Shown here one piece after another: positions 1 to 10,930 of a stretch of DNA of 64,000 nt. Position 1 is the first letter of the stretch. Each line of letters starts with the position of its first letter. This stretch comes from Oreohelix idahoensis (lineage: Eukaryota > Mollusca > Gastropoda > Stylommatophora > Oreohelicidae), in assembly GCA_024509875.1 (NCBI GenBank), contig JAMPIV010004259.1, positions 62,001 through 126,000 on the forward strand, written 5' to 3'. The notes beneath the pieces are model-generated. The model saw only the letters and a list, made by a program, of their open reading frames with translations, was not told where the DNA came from and searched no databases. The position numbers were made by a program, and so were the translations under genes.

Positions 1-640
1 AGTGATGGTGTCAGGGCCTAGGTCGAGCAGCTCTTTCAGTTCTGAGTATCTATGATTTCCGCATTGTCAGAAAATAATTGTCAGCAGGTAGTGATCACTT
101 CCAATCTCTGACCCTCTCCAGACTCTAGCATCCCGCGCATACTTGCATGAGCTCTTCCTAACAATGGCATGGCTGATTTCTCATTCTTAGTTGGTTCATA
201 TCTGGTGTATGTATGTATGCGCTTTTTGGGGGAACTTTGTGTTCGTAATAACACAGTTGTGCTCAGTACAGAATCTAAGAAGTCACTTTCCATTGTCATT
301 TAGTGCATTTTCTCCATATTTTCCAATAATTCCACTCCATCTAGAATGGTCATTTTCAGCTCTGGCATCAAATTCTCAGAGAAGGATAATTTTATCCAGG
401 CAGTTGTCCAGTCTTTGAGACATCTACTTGCTTATCTTTGTTTGGCCACCCATACACAATGACAAAGTTGACTATGATTTCTTCTTCTTTTAGATTTAGC
501 ACCATAATTCATGGGAACTCCACTGTAGAGCAGCACGTTGCCATTGAGGTCCACAGCTGCTTGCCCTTTTTTCTTAGTTTCCATCTGTGTCTTAAACTTA
601 CCACCAAGTTCAAATGTTTACCACCAAAGCACTTAAAAAG
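1..640 (-). pseudogene. Decayed LINE endonuclease fragment
   Basis: On the minus strand, short peptides in shifting frames resemble the apurinic-type endonuclease of non-LTR retrotransposons: a GIIGKYGENALNDNG-like stretch, then THTYTRYEPTKN-like residues and the usual acidic and basic run before the RT. Several stops and frameshifts break it, so it is not functional. It runs off the left edge. The clade cannot be assigned. It is upstream of the first visible GCLM exon and antisense to that gene. Confidence 0.55.
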
Positions 641-665
641 TTCTTAGTAAATATGTGAGAGTTGT

Positions 666-696
<31 letters not shown>
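666..696 (+). repeat. Homopolymer of 31 G
   Basis: An uninterrupted G run, with ordinary AT-rich DNA on both sides. It could form a G-quadruplex if real. Runs of this length are also a common assembly or sequencing artefact. Confidence 0.9.
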
Positions 697-698
<2 letters not shown>

Positions 699-1140
699 TA
701 CGTATGGAAGATGTTGTAAATTTTTATTTAATTTTTTACAAGCATAGTTAATAATTCATTGGTTGCATGAATTAAAAGCTACACAAACACAGCCATGCAC
801 ATGAAATATAAGTGAAAGATAGCATTGTGTATGTGAGTTCTATGCCAGGTAGTTAATAGGTTTTACCAAGGCACCAAAATGAAAGTCAATATTTTCCTCC
901 ACTTAAATGCAACAGTTAAGATTGTTTTATATTGACTAAAGTGCAGACATGAGGATATCTGATTGTAATCAGACTTGCATACCAGGCAGCTCTTGGGTAA
1001 CTAATGTGCCACATCATGGGGCACCATGTCGTTTGTGGAGTATAAAGACTTAAAGTTCATCTACAGCACTAGTTGCCATGCACAAGGTTACTACCTTATA
1101 GATGGATTGTTAACAATTTTTGTGAACTTGTTTTTTTCAG

Positions 1141-1200
1141 TGAAATTGTTTATATCTGGGTCTCAACCAACCAGTGTGATAAAGGAGGCAATGAACAAGG
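1141..1200 (+). CDS. GCLM: GCLM exon a (first visible exon)
   Basis: Exon of the glutamate-cysteine ligase modifier subunit, the cytosolic partner that lowers feedback inhibition of the catalytic subunit in glutathione synthesis. The acceptor is a T-rich tract ending in CAG at 1140 and the donor is GTAAGA at 1201. The exon encodes KLFISGSQPTSVIKEAMNK, which aligns with the KLFIVES...AVDMA segment of animal GCLM. It starts with two bases of a split codon and ends with one base (G), which joins TT of the next exon to give Val. The 5' exons, including the start codon, lie left of the window. Assignment is by family knowledge plus the perfect phase chain across five exons. Confidence 0.85.
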
Positions 1201-1232
1201 GTAAGAAAACATACAGTTTTTATATCATCATT

Positions 1233-1275
1233 ATCTCCCTTCAGCTCCCCGAGGAGCATAGGTCTTTAACAAACT
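1233..1275 (-). repeat. LINE 3'-end sliver
   Basis: Short match, on the minus strand, to the 'gaggcctatgctcc' 3' tail shared by the LINE fragments at 2880, 5700, 25780, 27355 and 28600. Confidence 0.4.
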
Positions 1276-2001
1276 CATGCTAGTTAGTACATCTATATGA
1301 CAAAACTGCATCTGATCCTCAGGTTCTTCGTTAGTAGCACTTATTTGGTCCATTGCTGTAGAACTGCTCTGTTCTCATGGAACTGCTAGCTGTACTTCTG
1401 GTGCCTAGAATCTCCCATCTCTTGTGAGCCATTCTGCAATGTTTGTAATGATTATAGAAAATTTTAGTGTTACAACAAGGATAGTCTGATCATCAGCAGA
1501 GATCCCTATATGAGACGGATGTTTTGGCCCTTTTATCTCCTTTACATTCTGAGGAAGGCAGGCAACACTGCTCTTAAGTGTCAGCCTCCTGTTAATTTTT
1601 TTTCTAGTCTGTGTTGGGAATTTACCCCACTCTAACTTTTGTTGCACCTTCCAAATTCGCTCTTGACATTACCTATTCAGCCAGCCTGAAACAGCTGAGA
1701 AAGTAACAATTTTGTTGTATTTTAAATTACTGTCCTGAATTCTGTAGCCTGTTGCAGTTGTTCCACAGCCAATCACAATGCCTTTTTCCACACTTTCACC
1801 CTTGGTCTTGACTGCCCCTTCAGGCCTAGCTGTTTCAGTAGAACATACACTGAGGCAGCCTTGTCCTCTTGTTTGCAAAACATTATTTTCTGTGTCCATT
1901 CTAGCTAGAATTTAATTAAGTGCTCATCATATATACGGTAGCTCAGAGGCCTGTGCTATATGGCTTTTTGTAATTTCTCACAGCAGCAGTGTTTAGTAAA
2001 C
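1276..2001. other. GCLM intron, nothing recognised
   Basis: Intronic DNA between exon a and a MITE. The small open frames here (76-80 codons, minus strand) have no recognisable motif. Confidence 0.5.
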
Positions 2002-2498
2002 CAGGGATTTGGAGCAGTGAGAGTTTTGAATTGCTCAGCTCTGCTCCGGCATCAATACTGGCTGCTCTGGCTCTGCTGCGCGCTCCTAATAATTAAAAAA
2101 TGTATTTGATTAAATTTACCATCCTAAAATATGCACACTCAACTTTATAAAACAGAGTTTTATTTATTAAAGCATTTTCAAACAATTTAAATGTTACTTA
2201 AACTAGAATCATTCAATTAAGTTTATATTCACAATTCATTCTGTAAAATATTATTGCTGGAATCAAATCATCTTTCATAGCCTGGTGCAGATAATTTAAA
2301 ATTAACAATAATACCGCAAACATTCGCTCTGCACAAGCTTGAGTTGTCGACATGCTTGAAGCAACTCTATAAGCAGCGAAAATGTGTGGGATTTAAAAAA
2401 AAACATAATAATAATAAATAAAAAAAAGACGAGCAGCGGAGCAGTTAAAATTGTATTTGCTCCAGCTTCGGGCAAAAACCTACTGCTCCAAAGACATG
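2002..2498. mobile_element. hAT-type MITE (497 bp)
   Basis: Non-coding element with imperfect terminal inverted repeats: CAGGGATTTGGAGCAG at the left, and CATGTCTTTGGAGCAG when the right end is read in reverse. It is flanked by a perfect 8-bp target-site duplication, tagtaaac, at 1994-2001 and 2499-2506. CAGGG-type ends with an 8-bp duplication are typical of hAT transposons. The inside is AT-rich with no transposase frame, so it is non-autonomous. Confidence 0.75.
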
Positions 2499-2734
2499 TA
2501 GTAAACAGATACTAAGAAGAATTTATGAGTGTGCACAAAAAGAAACAGATTCAGAATAAGTGGGAAAACTTTGCCAAGTCCCCCCAACCATGATCTTAAA
2601 ATCAGACAGTTTGAAATTATTGGGACTAATTAAAGTAATGAAAAGTTAAAAAAAAAAAAAAACTGACATTGAAGTTGTATATAAAGTTAAATGAAAGGCA
2701 CAAGCCAAGTTTTCGTGGCCTAATGTTTCTGCAG

Positions 2735-2850
2735 GACGGGGTAGCCAGCCCTACGCCCAACCCTCTTTAGTTACCTTTTACGACATGCATGGTAGGTTAC
2801 ATTGTTACCATTTTTTGGTCCCCATTGGGGGGCCCCGGTACCACACTCAT
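2735..2850 (+). repeat. Dispersed repeat 'GGGGTAGCCAGC...CCTTTTACGAC', copy 1
   Basis: About 100 bp that recurs at 13505-13605: a GGGGTAGC(C/T)AGC start, a TTAG(T)(C)GCCTTTTAC core and a GGTCCCC/GCTCCCC end. It may be a SINE body or LINE 3' module. No tRNA head is visible next to it. Confidence 0.5.
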
Positions 2851-2879
2851 TGAGGAAACTTGTTGCTAACATTACAAGG

Positions 2880-3048
2880 CAGTTCTTGTTCAGGAATCCC
2901 CAGGGTAAGAGAGGTAGAGGGAGACCAAGCAGCTCGTGGAGAAGAGAACTGGAGACAGAAATAAAAAAAAACCTTGAGCTGATGGCACGGGACAGGAGAA
3001 CTTTGCATAAGTTTGTTGAAGGCCTATGCTCCGTGGGGAGCTGAAAAG
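2880..3048 (+). pseudogene. LINE RT C-terminal tail
   Basis: The last about 55 codons of a non-LTR retrotransposon ORF2, ending at a stop codon near 3044. Visible are the basic GKRGRGRPSSSW stretch and the closing ARDRRTLHKFVEGLC block common at LINE ORF2 ends. It is 5'-truncated, like most of its relatives in the window. Confidence 0.6.
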
Positions 3049-3145
3049 TTAATGAATGAATGAAGTAAGATTAAGGGAGTTCTCCAAAAGAAGATTGAAG
3101 GATAACGTAGAGTTGAATCTGAAAGAACCAGAATTAGGCTTATAG

Positions 3146-3458
3146 AGCCGCGCTGGTGTAATGGTTACCACACTGCGCTGGCGATTGGGTGATCCAGGTT
3201 CAAGCTCGGCGAGAACATTTGAAGGAGTGTTGTCGACCGGGACTTGGATTTCGAGCCCTGGCGAAGACCTTTGAGGGAGTTCGTCGACCCAGCTCTAATG
3301 GGTACCCTCCGAAGACGGCTAGTATATGCCTGAATGGCGAGAGGACACCTGTCAGCGTACAGGGAAAATAGGATACTCACGTAAAATCTGTCTCAGGTTA
3401 GACATACCAACCGGAGATTTCGCCTTGAGTAATAGCGGGCGTACGTTAAAAAAAAAAA
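3146..3458 (+). mobile_element. tRNA-derived SINE, family 1
   Basis: It has a tRNA-like head with A box TGGTGTAATGGTTA and B box GGTTCAAGCTC, a body of about 200 bp and a short poly-A tail. It is flanked by near-identical 10-bp target duplications, aggcttatag (3136-3145) and aggtttatag (3459-3468). A second member is at 24370-24644. It lies in the intron of GCLM, just upstream of exon b. Confidence 0.85.
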
Positions 3459-3575
3459 AGGTTTATAGAATTGCAGCACTGTTACAACATAGTCACATGA
3501 ATTTGCCCCAAAAAAGTGTGCCTGCTGAATCTGACTGGTCATAGAGTGCTAATGGTGTTCCATTGTCTCTTTCAG

Positions 3576-3661
3576 TTTTGAATGAACTTGGGACCAACTA
3601 TGTTGATACGCTCCTGTTGGCCATTAGTCCAAGCAGTGGTGATGAAGATGATTCGTCAGTT
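3576..3661 (+). CDS. GCLM: GCLM exon b
   Basis: Acceptor CTCTTTCAG at 3575 and donor GTAAGT at 3662. The exon begins with two bases that complete a Val codon with the last base of exon a, then encodes LNELGTNYVDTLLLAISPSS and an acidic tail (GDEDDSSV), ending in phase 0. This is the aldo-keto-reductase-like barrel segment of GCLM (the LG...LD.V.. strand of the vertebrate protein). A damaged partial duplicate follows directly downstream. Confidence 0.85.
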
Positions 3662-3682
3662 GTAAGTGTTAACACTTTTAGT

Positions 3683-4231
3683 TTGAACAACTATGTTGAA
3701 ACGCTCCTGATGGCCATTAGTCCAAGCAGTGGAAATGATCAGGGCCGGATTAAGCCAAGAAGGGCCTCTAGGCTTTTTGGTGGTTGGGTTCACCTAAAGG
3801 GCAATAATTTTGTATTTTTTATTCAGGCCCCTTAGAATGGTGATGGTATATACTAGTATTATTTATAGACTGGTATATTCGCTTGTTAGCATTGCTTACC
3901 TCTTTTATTAGTAATTATGCTTTATTAATGTTTATTAGTATTATTATTAAGGGAAGCACAATAAACACGTTATTGAAAAATTTTTCTTGTTTTTCGTTCA
4001 GCAAATTCTTCATCTGTCTATTTTATAATGTAATGAATGCAATTAAAAAGTGCAAACATTTTCTGTTTGTGCATAAATCTATGCATTAAAAAATTTTTTT
4101 AACTTATGCACGGGCCCACAAGAGCTCCAGGCCCCTGGGCTTTAGCCTACTTAGCCTAATGGATAATCCAGCCCTGGTAATGATGATGATTCATCAGTTG
4201 TAAGTGTTATGACTTTTAGTTTGAACACATG
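3683..4231 (+). pseudogene. Tandem partial duplicate of GCLM exon b, split by a MITE
   Basis: Starting 22 bp after the exon b donor, the sequence repeats the exon with changes: the encoded NNYVETLLMAISPSSG parallels TNYVDTLLLAISPSSG, followed after the MITE by GATGATTCATCAGTTGTAAGT, a copy of the exon b end and donor. The 5' part is shortened, so the frame is lost after a presumptive TTTTAG acceptor, and a hAT MITE (3740-4176) interrupts the copy. A third short echo (ttttagtttgaacac) follows at 4213. This looks like a non-coding duplicated exon and not a usable alternative one. Confidence 0.7.
3740..4176. mobile_element. hAT-type MITE (437 bp)
   Basis: Terminal inverted repeats CAGGGCCGGATTAAGCC and, reading inward from the right end, CAGGGCTGGATTATCC. 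An 8-bp target duplication flanks it: gaaatgat (3732-3739) and gtaatgat (4177-4184), one mismatch. The interior is AT-rich with no transposase. It differs in sequence from the MITE at 2002-2498. Confidence 0.8.
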
Positions 4232-4404
4232 TCCACTGTGTTAACTCTTGAAGTGGAAGACATCTTGTGAACATGTGTTCAAGATTAGTAGTTTATTCAA
4301 CAAACTGTGCCCTTGTTGTTTGCCGGGGTTAGTTAGGTTAGGTTCCTAGGGTCCAGAGAATGACAGAAAACAAATAAAAGGATCCAAATACATAAAAAAA
4401 AAAA

Positions 4405-4654
4405 AGGTAAAGGTGGTCCCGTAGCAGATACTGCCATAGGGGCAGTGTTAGAGACTTCACTATACTAGGTCCAGCATTGAGAGTTGGGGGTGACCAGTTC
4501 CCTTCCTCACTGCCTTTACCTGCCTTAACTCAAGAGCAGAGTCAGGTTCCCATTTACAGCTGGGTAGACTGGAGTGTGTTGATACCGTGAATTGAACCTA
4601 GCGCGTTTGTTGTGAGAGACCAATGCTGCAACCGCTCTGTCAATCGGACACTCC
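4405..4654 (-). mobile_element. tRNA-derived SINE, family 3
   Basis: On the minus strand, a tRNA-like head (GTCCGATTGACAGAGCGGTTG, then GGTTCAATTC as B box) leads a body that ends in a 'ctatactaggtccagc...ggtaaaggt' tail. The same body is seen at 24867-25110 (+) and 28676-28830 (-, truncated). Confidence 0.75.
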
Positions 4655-4664
4655 CTAATAGATA

Positions 4665-4925
4665 GGATCCCGTTACATGCCCATTGAAACATATTGGGAA
4701 TATGGTTTTAGGCCCATATTTTCTTGGCCATCTGCACACTAGAGGTGATGTGGTCAGCATAAAACCGGCCGCCTTAACCTTCCTGGAGTTGCTCTGGTAC
4801 CCAATTCTTGAGGCTGGGTCGACCCCGGAGCCATTTGCAGTCTAAAAAAATCCCACCTCAACTGGGGATCGAACCATGGACCACCGAGCTAGGAAGCCAG
4901 TGCACTAACCACTGTGCTACCATGG
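4665..4925 (-). mobile_element. tRNA-derived SINE, family 4
   Basis: On the minus strand, head with TGGTAGCACAGTGGTTAGTGC (A box) and GGTTCGATCCC (B box), followed by a GGTGGGATTTTTTT body. A perfect 10-bp target duplication, ctaatagata, flanks it at 4655-4664 and 4926-4935. It was inserted at the 5' edge of the family 3 SINE. Confidence 0.85.
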
Positions 4926-4935
4926 CTAATAGATA

Positions 4936-5695
4936 AGGTAGAGCATATTTTATTGTCACTCATGCTGATTCTGCTGTTTTGTTGTTTTATTTCTGTCTAA
5001 CTTACTGATGGTTTCTATTGTTTTTTTACTTTTTTCTGGTGCTGTCTTTTTCACAGAACTCCTCTACATATCTGATTCCACATATTTTTTATCTATTGCC
5101 TGTTGTCGTCTGTATTTGCTTCATCATCTCACTGTTGGAGCATGTGGAACTTCTTGTATATTGTGACCATGAATGTTGCTCTTGTTTCTTGATTTTTGAG
5201 ATATCCCATATTAAACTATTGTATGTAGCTATATATTGTTGTATGTCTTTTGAGTTTCGTCTTTATTTTGGCTAATAGGATGTGGGTGATCTAATGCCAC
5301 ATCTGCTCCTCTATGTACTTTTATGTCATTTAATGATAATTTAAACTTCTTGTTTATGCATATATGATCATTCCTGTATTCTTTCCTGTGGTCTGCTGAT
5401 GTTCATATTGCCTTATGTTTACGTGGAAACATTAAATTCGGTGGACTGGGACACAACAGCTTGGTGATCTAGATTTGGCCAACGACCCGGCTCTTCAGTC
5501 CCATAACCCTAAACAGATGCAAGACAAAATGAAAATACTTGGTGAGAAGTCACAGAAGTTGAGACTGAAAATACATTGACAAAAGACAAAGATAATGAGA
5601 ATAAATGCAGTAAATAATAAACAGGATTGAACTTGGAGAAACATCCAAACAGAGGTGAACTCTTACATCTTGACCACATTATAGACAGAGTTGAA
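4936..5695. other. GCLM intron, nothing recognised
   Basis: AT-rich intronic DNA. Small hydrophobic open frames (for example 5018-5275) look like chance T-rich translation. Confidence 0.5.
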
Positions 5696-5699
5696 GGAA

Positions 5700-5915
5700 C
5701 AGATCAATCAATACCATTTAGCTCCCCAAGGAGCATAGGCCTTCAACAAACACATGCCAAGTCCTCCTGCCACGTGCCTTCTGCTCAAGCTCTTTCCATG
5801 TTTTCCTCACTGTTTTCACTTCTGTATCTAGTTCTCTTGTTTGTGTGTTTTTTGGTCTACCTCTGCCTCTCTTTCCCTGGGGATTCCAGAATAAGGACTG
5901 CCATGTACTGCTAGG
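5700..5915 (-). pseudogene. LINE 3'-end fragment
   Basis: Reverse-strand copy of the LINE tail seen at 2880 and 27355: it begins at the 'aggcctatgctcc' terminus and includes the CCAGGGAAAG(A)GAGG(C)AG stretch that encodes the basic GKRGRGR-like run. Frames are broken. Confidence 0.55.
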
Positions 5916-6010
5916 AGGAACAGATAGTCATATCAATATAGGTTTAAATATAAATAGCAAACAAAAAAATAGCATTATCAAACTGTCATTGCCTAGATCT
6001 TTCAAAGTAC

Positions 6011-6185
6011 AGGGTATCCTAAAGGTTACTGTGCAGTAAAGTACCTCATAGTGTCTTCTACAGCAGATGTTGGAAGTGTCCACCATGTGCCTCAAGATAT
6101 GTCTGAACATGCTTCTTCATATTGTTGAAGACCTTCTGCAGGGTTGTCGGTGGGATCTGTTGAATGTGGATGGTGATTGCTAGAA
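6011..6185 (-). pseudogene. Tc1/IS630-type transposase C-terminal remnant
   Basis: On the minus strand, about 40 codons (TLQKVFNNMKKHVQTYLEAH then GGHFQHLL) end in stops and match the extreme C-terminus typical of Tc1/IS630-family transposases (a T-L-x-x-V...G-G-H-[FI]-x-H-L pattern). The sequence beside it, CAGGGTATCCTAAAGGTTACTGTGC after TA at 6009-6010, looks like the terminal repeat. The rest of the element is missing. Confidence 0.5.
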
Positions 6186-6369
6186 CGGACAACTCTCACA
6201 TCAAAAGCGCTACTCTAGTCTGCCATATATTCAAGTGCACAGTGACTGTACATGTTTTCTTTTAACTTTGTGATTATTTATTGGAGGTTTCACTTATTCA
6301 CATGGTTTTGTTATTTAGACATGTCAATTGTACCTGTAGTTTTTAGATTTTCAGTTTCGTATTAGTGTC
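6186..6369. other. Intron, nothing recognised
   Basis: Short AT-rich spacer between two element remnants. Confidence 0.5.
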
Positions 6370-6600
6370 TTGTTTTTGTTTTTTTGTTTTATGCCTGGTC
6401 CTCCTGTCCAGCTCAGTAAGTTGAAGGTCTGTCACTGTCTTCATCATCACATTCATTTGTGTCTCCACTTCTCTTCATGTGTTTTTTTATATCCCTCTCT
6501 CTTTCTTATCCTGGGAATTCCAGAATAAGGACTACCTTGTACTGCTAACATCAGGTTTTCTCAGCTTGAGTCCTATCCATCACTAGTGTCTTTGTTATGT
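6370..6600 (-). pseudogene. LINE 3'-end fragment
   Basis: Minus-strand relative of the fragment at 5700-5915, sharing the 'cctgggaattccagaataaggac(t)a' block and the 'gagtcctatccat' block also seen at 25980 and 27490. Non-coding now. Confidence 0.5.
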
Positions 6601-7502
6601 GTCTTTTTTATGTTAATGTTAATATGCAATAACAGGATGGTTCCTGTGGCAAAGATGACATCTAGGGTAGTAAACTCTCAGACACCACAACCAGCCCTCA
6701 CCATTCAGAATGATTTGAGTCACAATGGACGATATATAATTTATTAAGGATGGCACGCAGCTCCACAAATAAATAGTTCAAGCCAACATAGAATGGCAGA
6801 TAATATGCAGTAGACGAAATACCGTAGGCAGTCAGTCCATGTCAGGAACGCAGTCCTTTAGTTCTCAATAAGCTTTATTATCTCTTCACACTAGACACTG
6901 AGCAATTATACTTCTTGTCAATACAGATAACTAGATGACTAGATACATCTCACCAAAGATCTTGATGTATTAGTGGTAACAGAACTCCATTTTTAACACT
7001 TTAGCACTCAGGAGCTCAAACACATATGTCCACTTGCCATGACTCACAATGGTCTCCTCCCGCACTTCTCTCCTCTAGTATCATGTGAGCCAGCCAAGCA
7101 TATCGGCTTAACGTCACTCACCCGTCTTTATCAGTGACCCTTATAAAATAAACAAACAAAGAGCCCTATTGAGCTAAACCTATAATAGCCACAATCGTTA
7201 TGAATTTTAATCATAACAGTCTTCTTCTTATCTCTTGTTCCACAAGCATTTGTCTTGTTATCAGTTTCATATTGGTGATTGTAGTGAAATGGACAGAGAT
7301 ACAACGGTAAAATACCTCCAAAGATAACATTTAAGGATAAAAACATAATGCGTAGGCTGCTGATGTACATGATCGCCCAGACCGCGGGTCATCACCCTCC
7401 ATAAAAATTGACTTGCTAGACAGGCGGGGAACGGCGGATAAAAAGGAAAAAAATATGACTGGAAAGATTGCGTGAGACTAGAAAGGCTAAGGAGACGCAA
7501 TT
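6601..7502. other. Intron, nothing recognised
   Basis: No convincing gene, RNA or element boundary. The stretch 6640-7130 is repeat-like in character, but I found neither terminal repeats nor a target duplication for it. Confidence 0.4.
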
Positions 7503-7582
7503 GGGGGGGGGGGGGGGGGGGGGGGGGAGGGGGGGGTGGGGGGGGGGGGAGGGGGGGGGGGGGGGGGAGCGGGGGGGGGGGA

Positions 7583-7618
<36 letters not shown>

Positions 7619-7621
7619 GGG
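7503..7621 (+). repeat. G-rich tract (about 119 bp)
   Basis: Almost pure G on the + strand with scattered A, T and C. It produces poly-Gly and poly-Pro open frames on the two strands that should not be annotated. It could form G-quadruplexes, or it could be an assembly artefact. Confidence 0.9.
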
Positions 7622-10042
7622 AACGGATAAAAGTCACGTTTCCCAAGTTGACATAAAAAGTAAGCAACTCGACAGAAGGGACCATAGATATGTTACGCCA
7701 CAGTCATTTATTGGACGCTTTTGCGCGATACCAAGCCCTTGATTTGAATTCAGCGGCTAAAACGCAGATGTTCGAAATATTACAAAATTTAAAAAGTACT
7801 TTTTTCTTAATATTAATGTTAGGAATATAAAAATTAGCTGGCCGGATGGCCCATTCTGAGCAGTGAACAAATATGTTCTTAATTTTACAGACGGATAGAT
7901 AATATTGAAGATAATGACAAAAGACAGTGTTATTCACATCATCGACAGACTGTATTGAATCTAAAAGTGTCGCTAATTGCACAAAAAAACACGACCTCGA
8001 GACGCAGGTGTTCAAATCTACTTAGTATGGAAGAGACGGGATATTGTGGTGGCTGTGTCTAAATATAACTTTTAACGACAAAATTTTGGAGGGGAGAGAA
8101 AGGTTGGTTCAAAAATCGAGTACATTTTTGTAGAAACACAAGTAGAGACGGACAGACTAACAGATAACCATCCATACTTGACTGAAGCATGACTGAAATG
8201 ACTTTAGGGTAGGAAATTTGAATTTAAAATAAACCTAGGCAGTGATTGGCCACAGACAAGCATATTGTCGGCGCTTAGACGCGGATTTGGGGCCATTCTT
8301 CAATAGTTGTTCAGTGATAGACACAGATTTTAAAGTGTGGTGATTTCCATATGAAAGAAAGTGAAATAAATTTAGGGACGCCATACTATAGCCAGCAGCT
8401 CAGCTGAGTTTTGCTAGCAATTCTGTGTTATTTATTCATAATCTGGTAAGATTGAAATTATTTCCTTATATATTTTGAATATTGTTTCATGTTCGAGTGA
8501 TTTGATACTGCCATATCGAAATCTAGCCTTACAAACAAGTAGGGATTTGCTCTAGACCCCCCGCCCTAGTCAGGGTCTAGGGACCAACAATGTACATAAA
8601 CTCCAGCCAGGGTTAGGCAAGACAGATCAAGTGTTGAGAATAATGAAACATATTACCTATCCTCTTTTAGGGCAGAAAACTAATAAATATTTTTCAGAAT
8701 CTATAGTCTGGGAGGATCTATCTGATGTAAAACCACCATGGTAAATGTGCTGTTTGGTCAGAGAGATCTGACCTGTCTGTATGATGTGGTTGTTGTGTCA
8801 GTGTTGTGTCCAGACGTGGGTAGAGAATAGATTTTGACACATGGCCCATACTTTGATTGCAGAGCTGTGAGTTTCTGTTGTCAACAAAGCAGTGTCTATT
8901 CAGTTGGTGACTTTACTCGAGTGTATCTGTGCAGTACTTGTGACAGAGACCACCATTATTGCCCGCCAGCCCGGAGAGGTGGGATCACCAGATTTCAGCA
9001 CCAGAGCTACAACTACAAGATGAGTGAGCCTCTGGTCTGCTGGACATTCACCAACGCTGTGTAGTTACTAATACCCCCATAAAAATTCCCACCATTTTCT
9101 GGACACTGTGTAGTCAATATAGACAGGTGTGATGAGGCCACCCCAACAGCACAAACATTAACTATCCTCCCAAGTAGATGACTACTAGAACATTTTAATA
9201 ATACTAACTAGTATAGTACATATATATGTACACTATTGCATTTATGATATAATATTCCATGCATTTCTTTCATAATCTCTAAATCCTTTTAAGTTCTGGT
9301 CAACCTAAAAAATTGATCCAGAACAAAATAAATGTAATTCTATCAAAAAATTTTACACACGTGAGTTAGTTCAGTGTATTTTAACATTTATTAATATTAT
9401 TAGTCTTGTTAAATATCTGTGGGTATATCTATAACCTATTACACCACACTACATATCATAACCCTAGACACTTTACGTAGCCACATTCATTAAAAAAAAT
9501 TAAGTGTGAGGTCGTAGTGGTAGCAAGAAAGGCCTTCTGACAATTCACAACTACATTTTATCTCAGGAGCCTTCACAGCTGGCCTCATACAATTACAATT
9601 AGTAATATCACCATCATACAATACCATCAACACCACTACAGTGATCCTGTGCTTATCAGTCCTTCTGTTCTACGCAAGCATCTGCTTATGAGAGCCTAAC
9701 TTGGTTGTTGCTTTTGTTGTTCTCCATGTTTCAGAGCCAATACAGTAGGACTGATTTAACGTTAACATTTGAGTTGAAGATTCTTGTTGTACTTTTTAAT
9801 TATTAAGAATGTATTTTTTCCTTGATGTAAGTACACTTGTAAAGCATTATCATCATTATTATTCTTTGTACTCTTTACGGACCATGGAGCCACCACTTTA
9901 GCTGGTCCACTTATGCCTGCACCAAACATTCACATGCTCCAGCAGTGGTGGTTTCAGTGGCAAGTTGTTGTACATGATGTAGTTGGCTGCCCCTTGCACA
10001 ACCTCGTATTAATCACCCTGTATGGCATGCATAATTGTGCAG
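7622..10042. other. GCLM intron, nothing recognised
   Basis: About 2.4 kb with no supported gene. One small inverted repeat, CTAGACCC at 8553-8560 and GGGTCTAG at 8573-8580, could form a hairpin. Open frames are under 105 codons and lack motifs. Confidence 0.45.
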
Positions 10043-10818
10043 TAGTGTGTGACGGAACGGGGTGGCCCCTATAGATCTTTGTTTCACTCCGACAGTATCG
10101 GTACATTTGTGGTACTTATTTTATTGTGGGCTTTCATTTGTCGCACTTTCTTTCTTTCTTTTTCTGCTGTGTGTAGCAGATATTATGTATTTTCCTTCTT
10201 ACACCCTTCTCGGGGATAAGTAGACATGTCTGGTTGTTATCCATTTCTCCCTGCATTGCAAGGAGTGGTAGCGACTTAACCATGTTGGCTATCGTGGGCG
10301 CAGCAATATCAGTACACAGATAAACACGTAAATCGCCTCAGCGCAGTGCTTAATCACTGATAAGACTGATAAGACTGATAAGACATGGGTGCGCTCATCA
10401 CCAAAGATTGGAATACGGGGAGACAACTGATGGACAAACACAGATAAGAGATTACTTCCTGAAAAAAGTAATGATTGTTACATTGGGAACACGTTGTTAT
10501 ATGAGTTTACCGACATGTTCGTAGGTTTGTACCACAGGGCAACCGGATGTTTACCTCCCATTTTCAGAAAAGTAATGTTTGAAATTTTGCATTAGCTGAG
10601 TCATGCAACATATTCAAATCAGATTGGCTGATCCCTTGAGGCGCGCATAACAAATGAGTGGGAAGGCAGTGGATATAATCTGACCATTTTCTCAAGCTAT
10701 TTCACTTAAGAAATCGCTCGCCAAGATACCAGACCTTGCTACAGTGAACAATTAGAATTCAGAATTCCTTCTTAACATACCGGGCACCTTTTATTGGAGT
10801 ATTTATCAGGACTTACAA

Positions 10819-10930
10819 TATAGCCCAGGAAATCTCTAGCATTTTAAATAAGGAAACCGGCACTGAGGAAACTTTATAGCCCAGGAAATCTCTAGCATTT
10901 TAAATAAGGAAACCGGCACTGAGGAAACTG
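10819..10930 (+). repeat. 56-bp tandem duplication inside the solo LTR
   Basis: Two adjacent near-perfect copies beginning tagcccaggaaatctctagc, period 56 bp. Confidence 0.9.

Noticed and set aside
3146..3220. Possible tRNA gene (also at 24372, 12847, 4925 and 38396)
   Set aside because: Only promoter boxes are kept. Acceptor stems do not pair well, bodies of 200 bp or more follow, and target duplications or poly-A tails mark them as SINEs.
6640..7130. Possible solo LTR
   Set aside because: No matching TG...CA ends with a 5-bp duplication could be found.
7416..7742. Poly-Gly and poly-Pro open frames on both strands
   Set aside because: They are translations of the G-rich tract only, with no conserved flanking domain.
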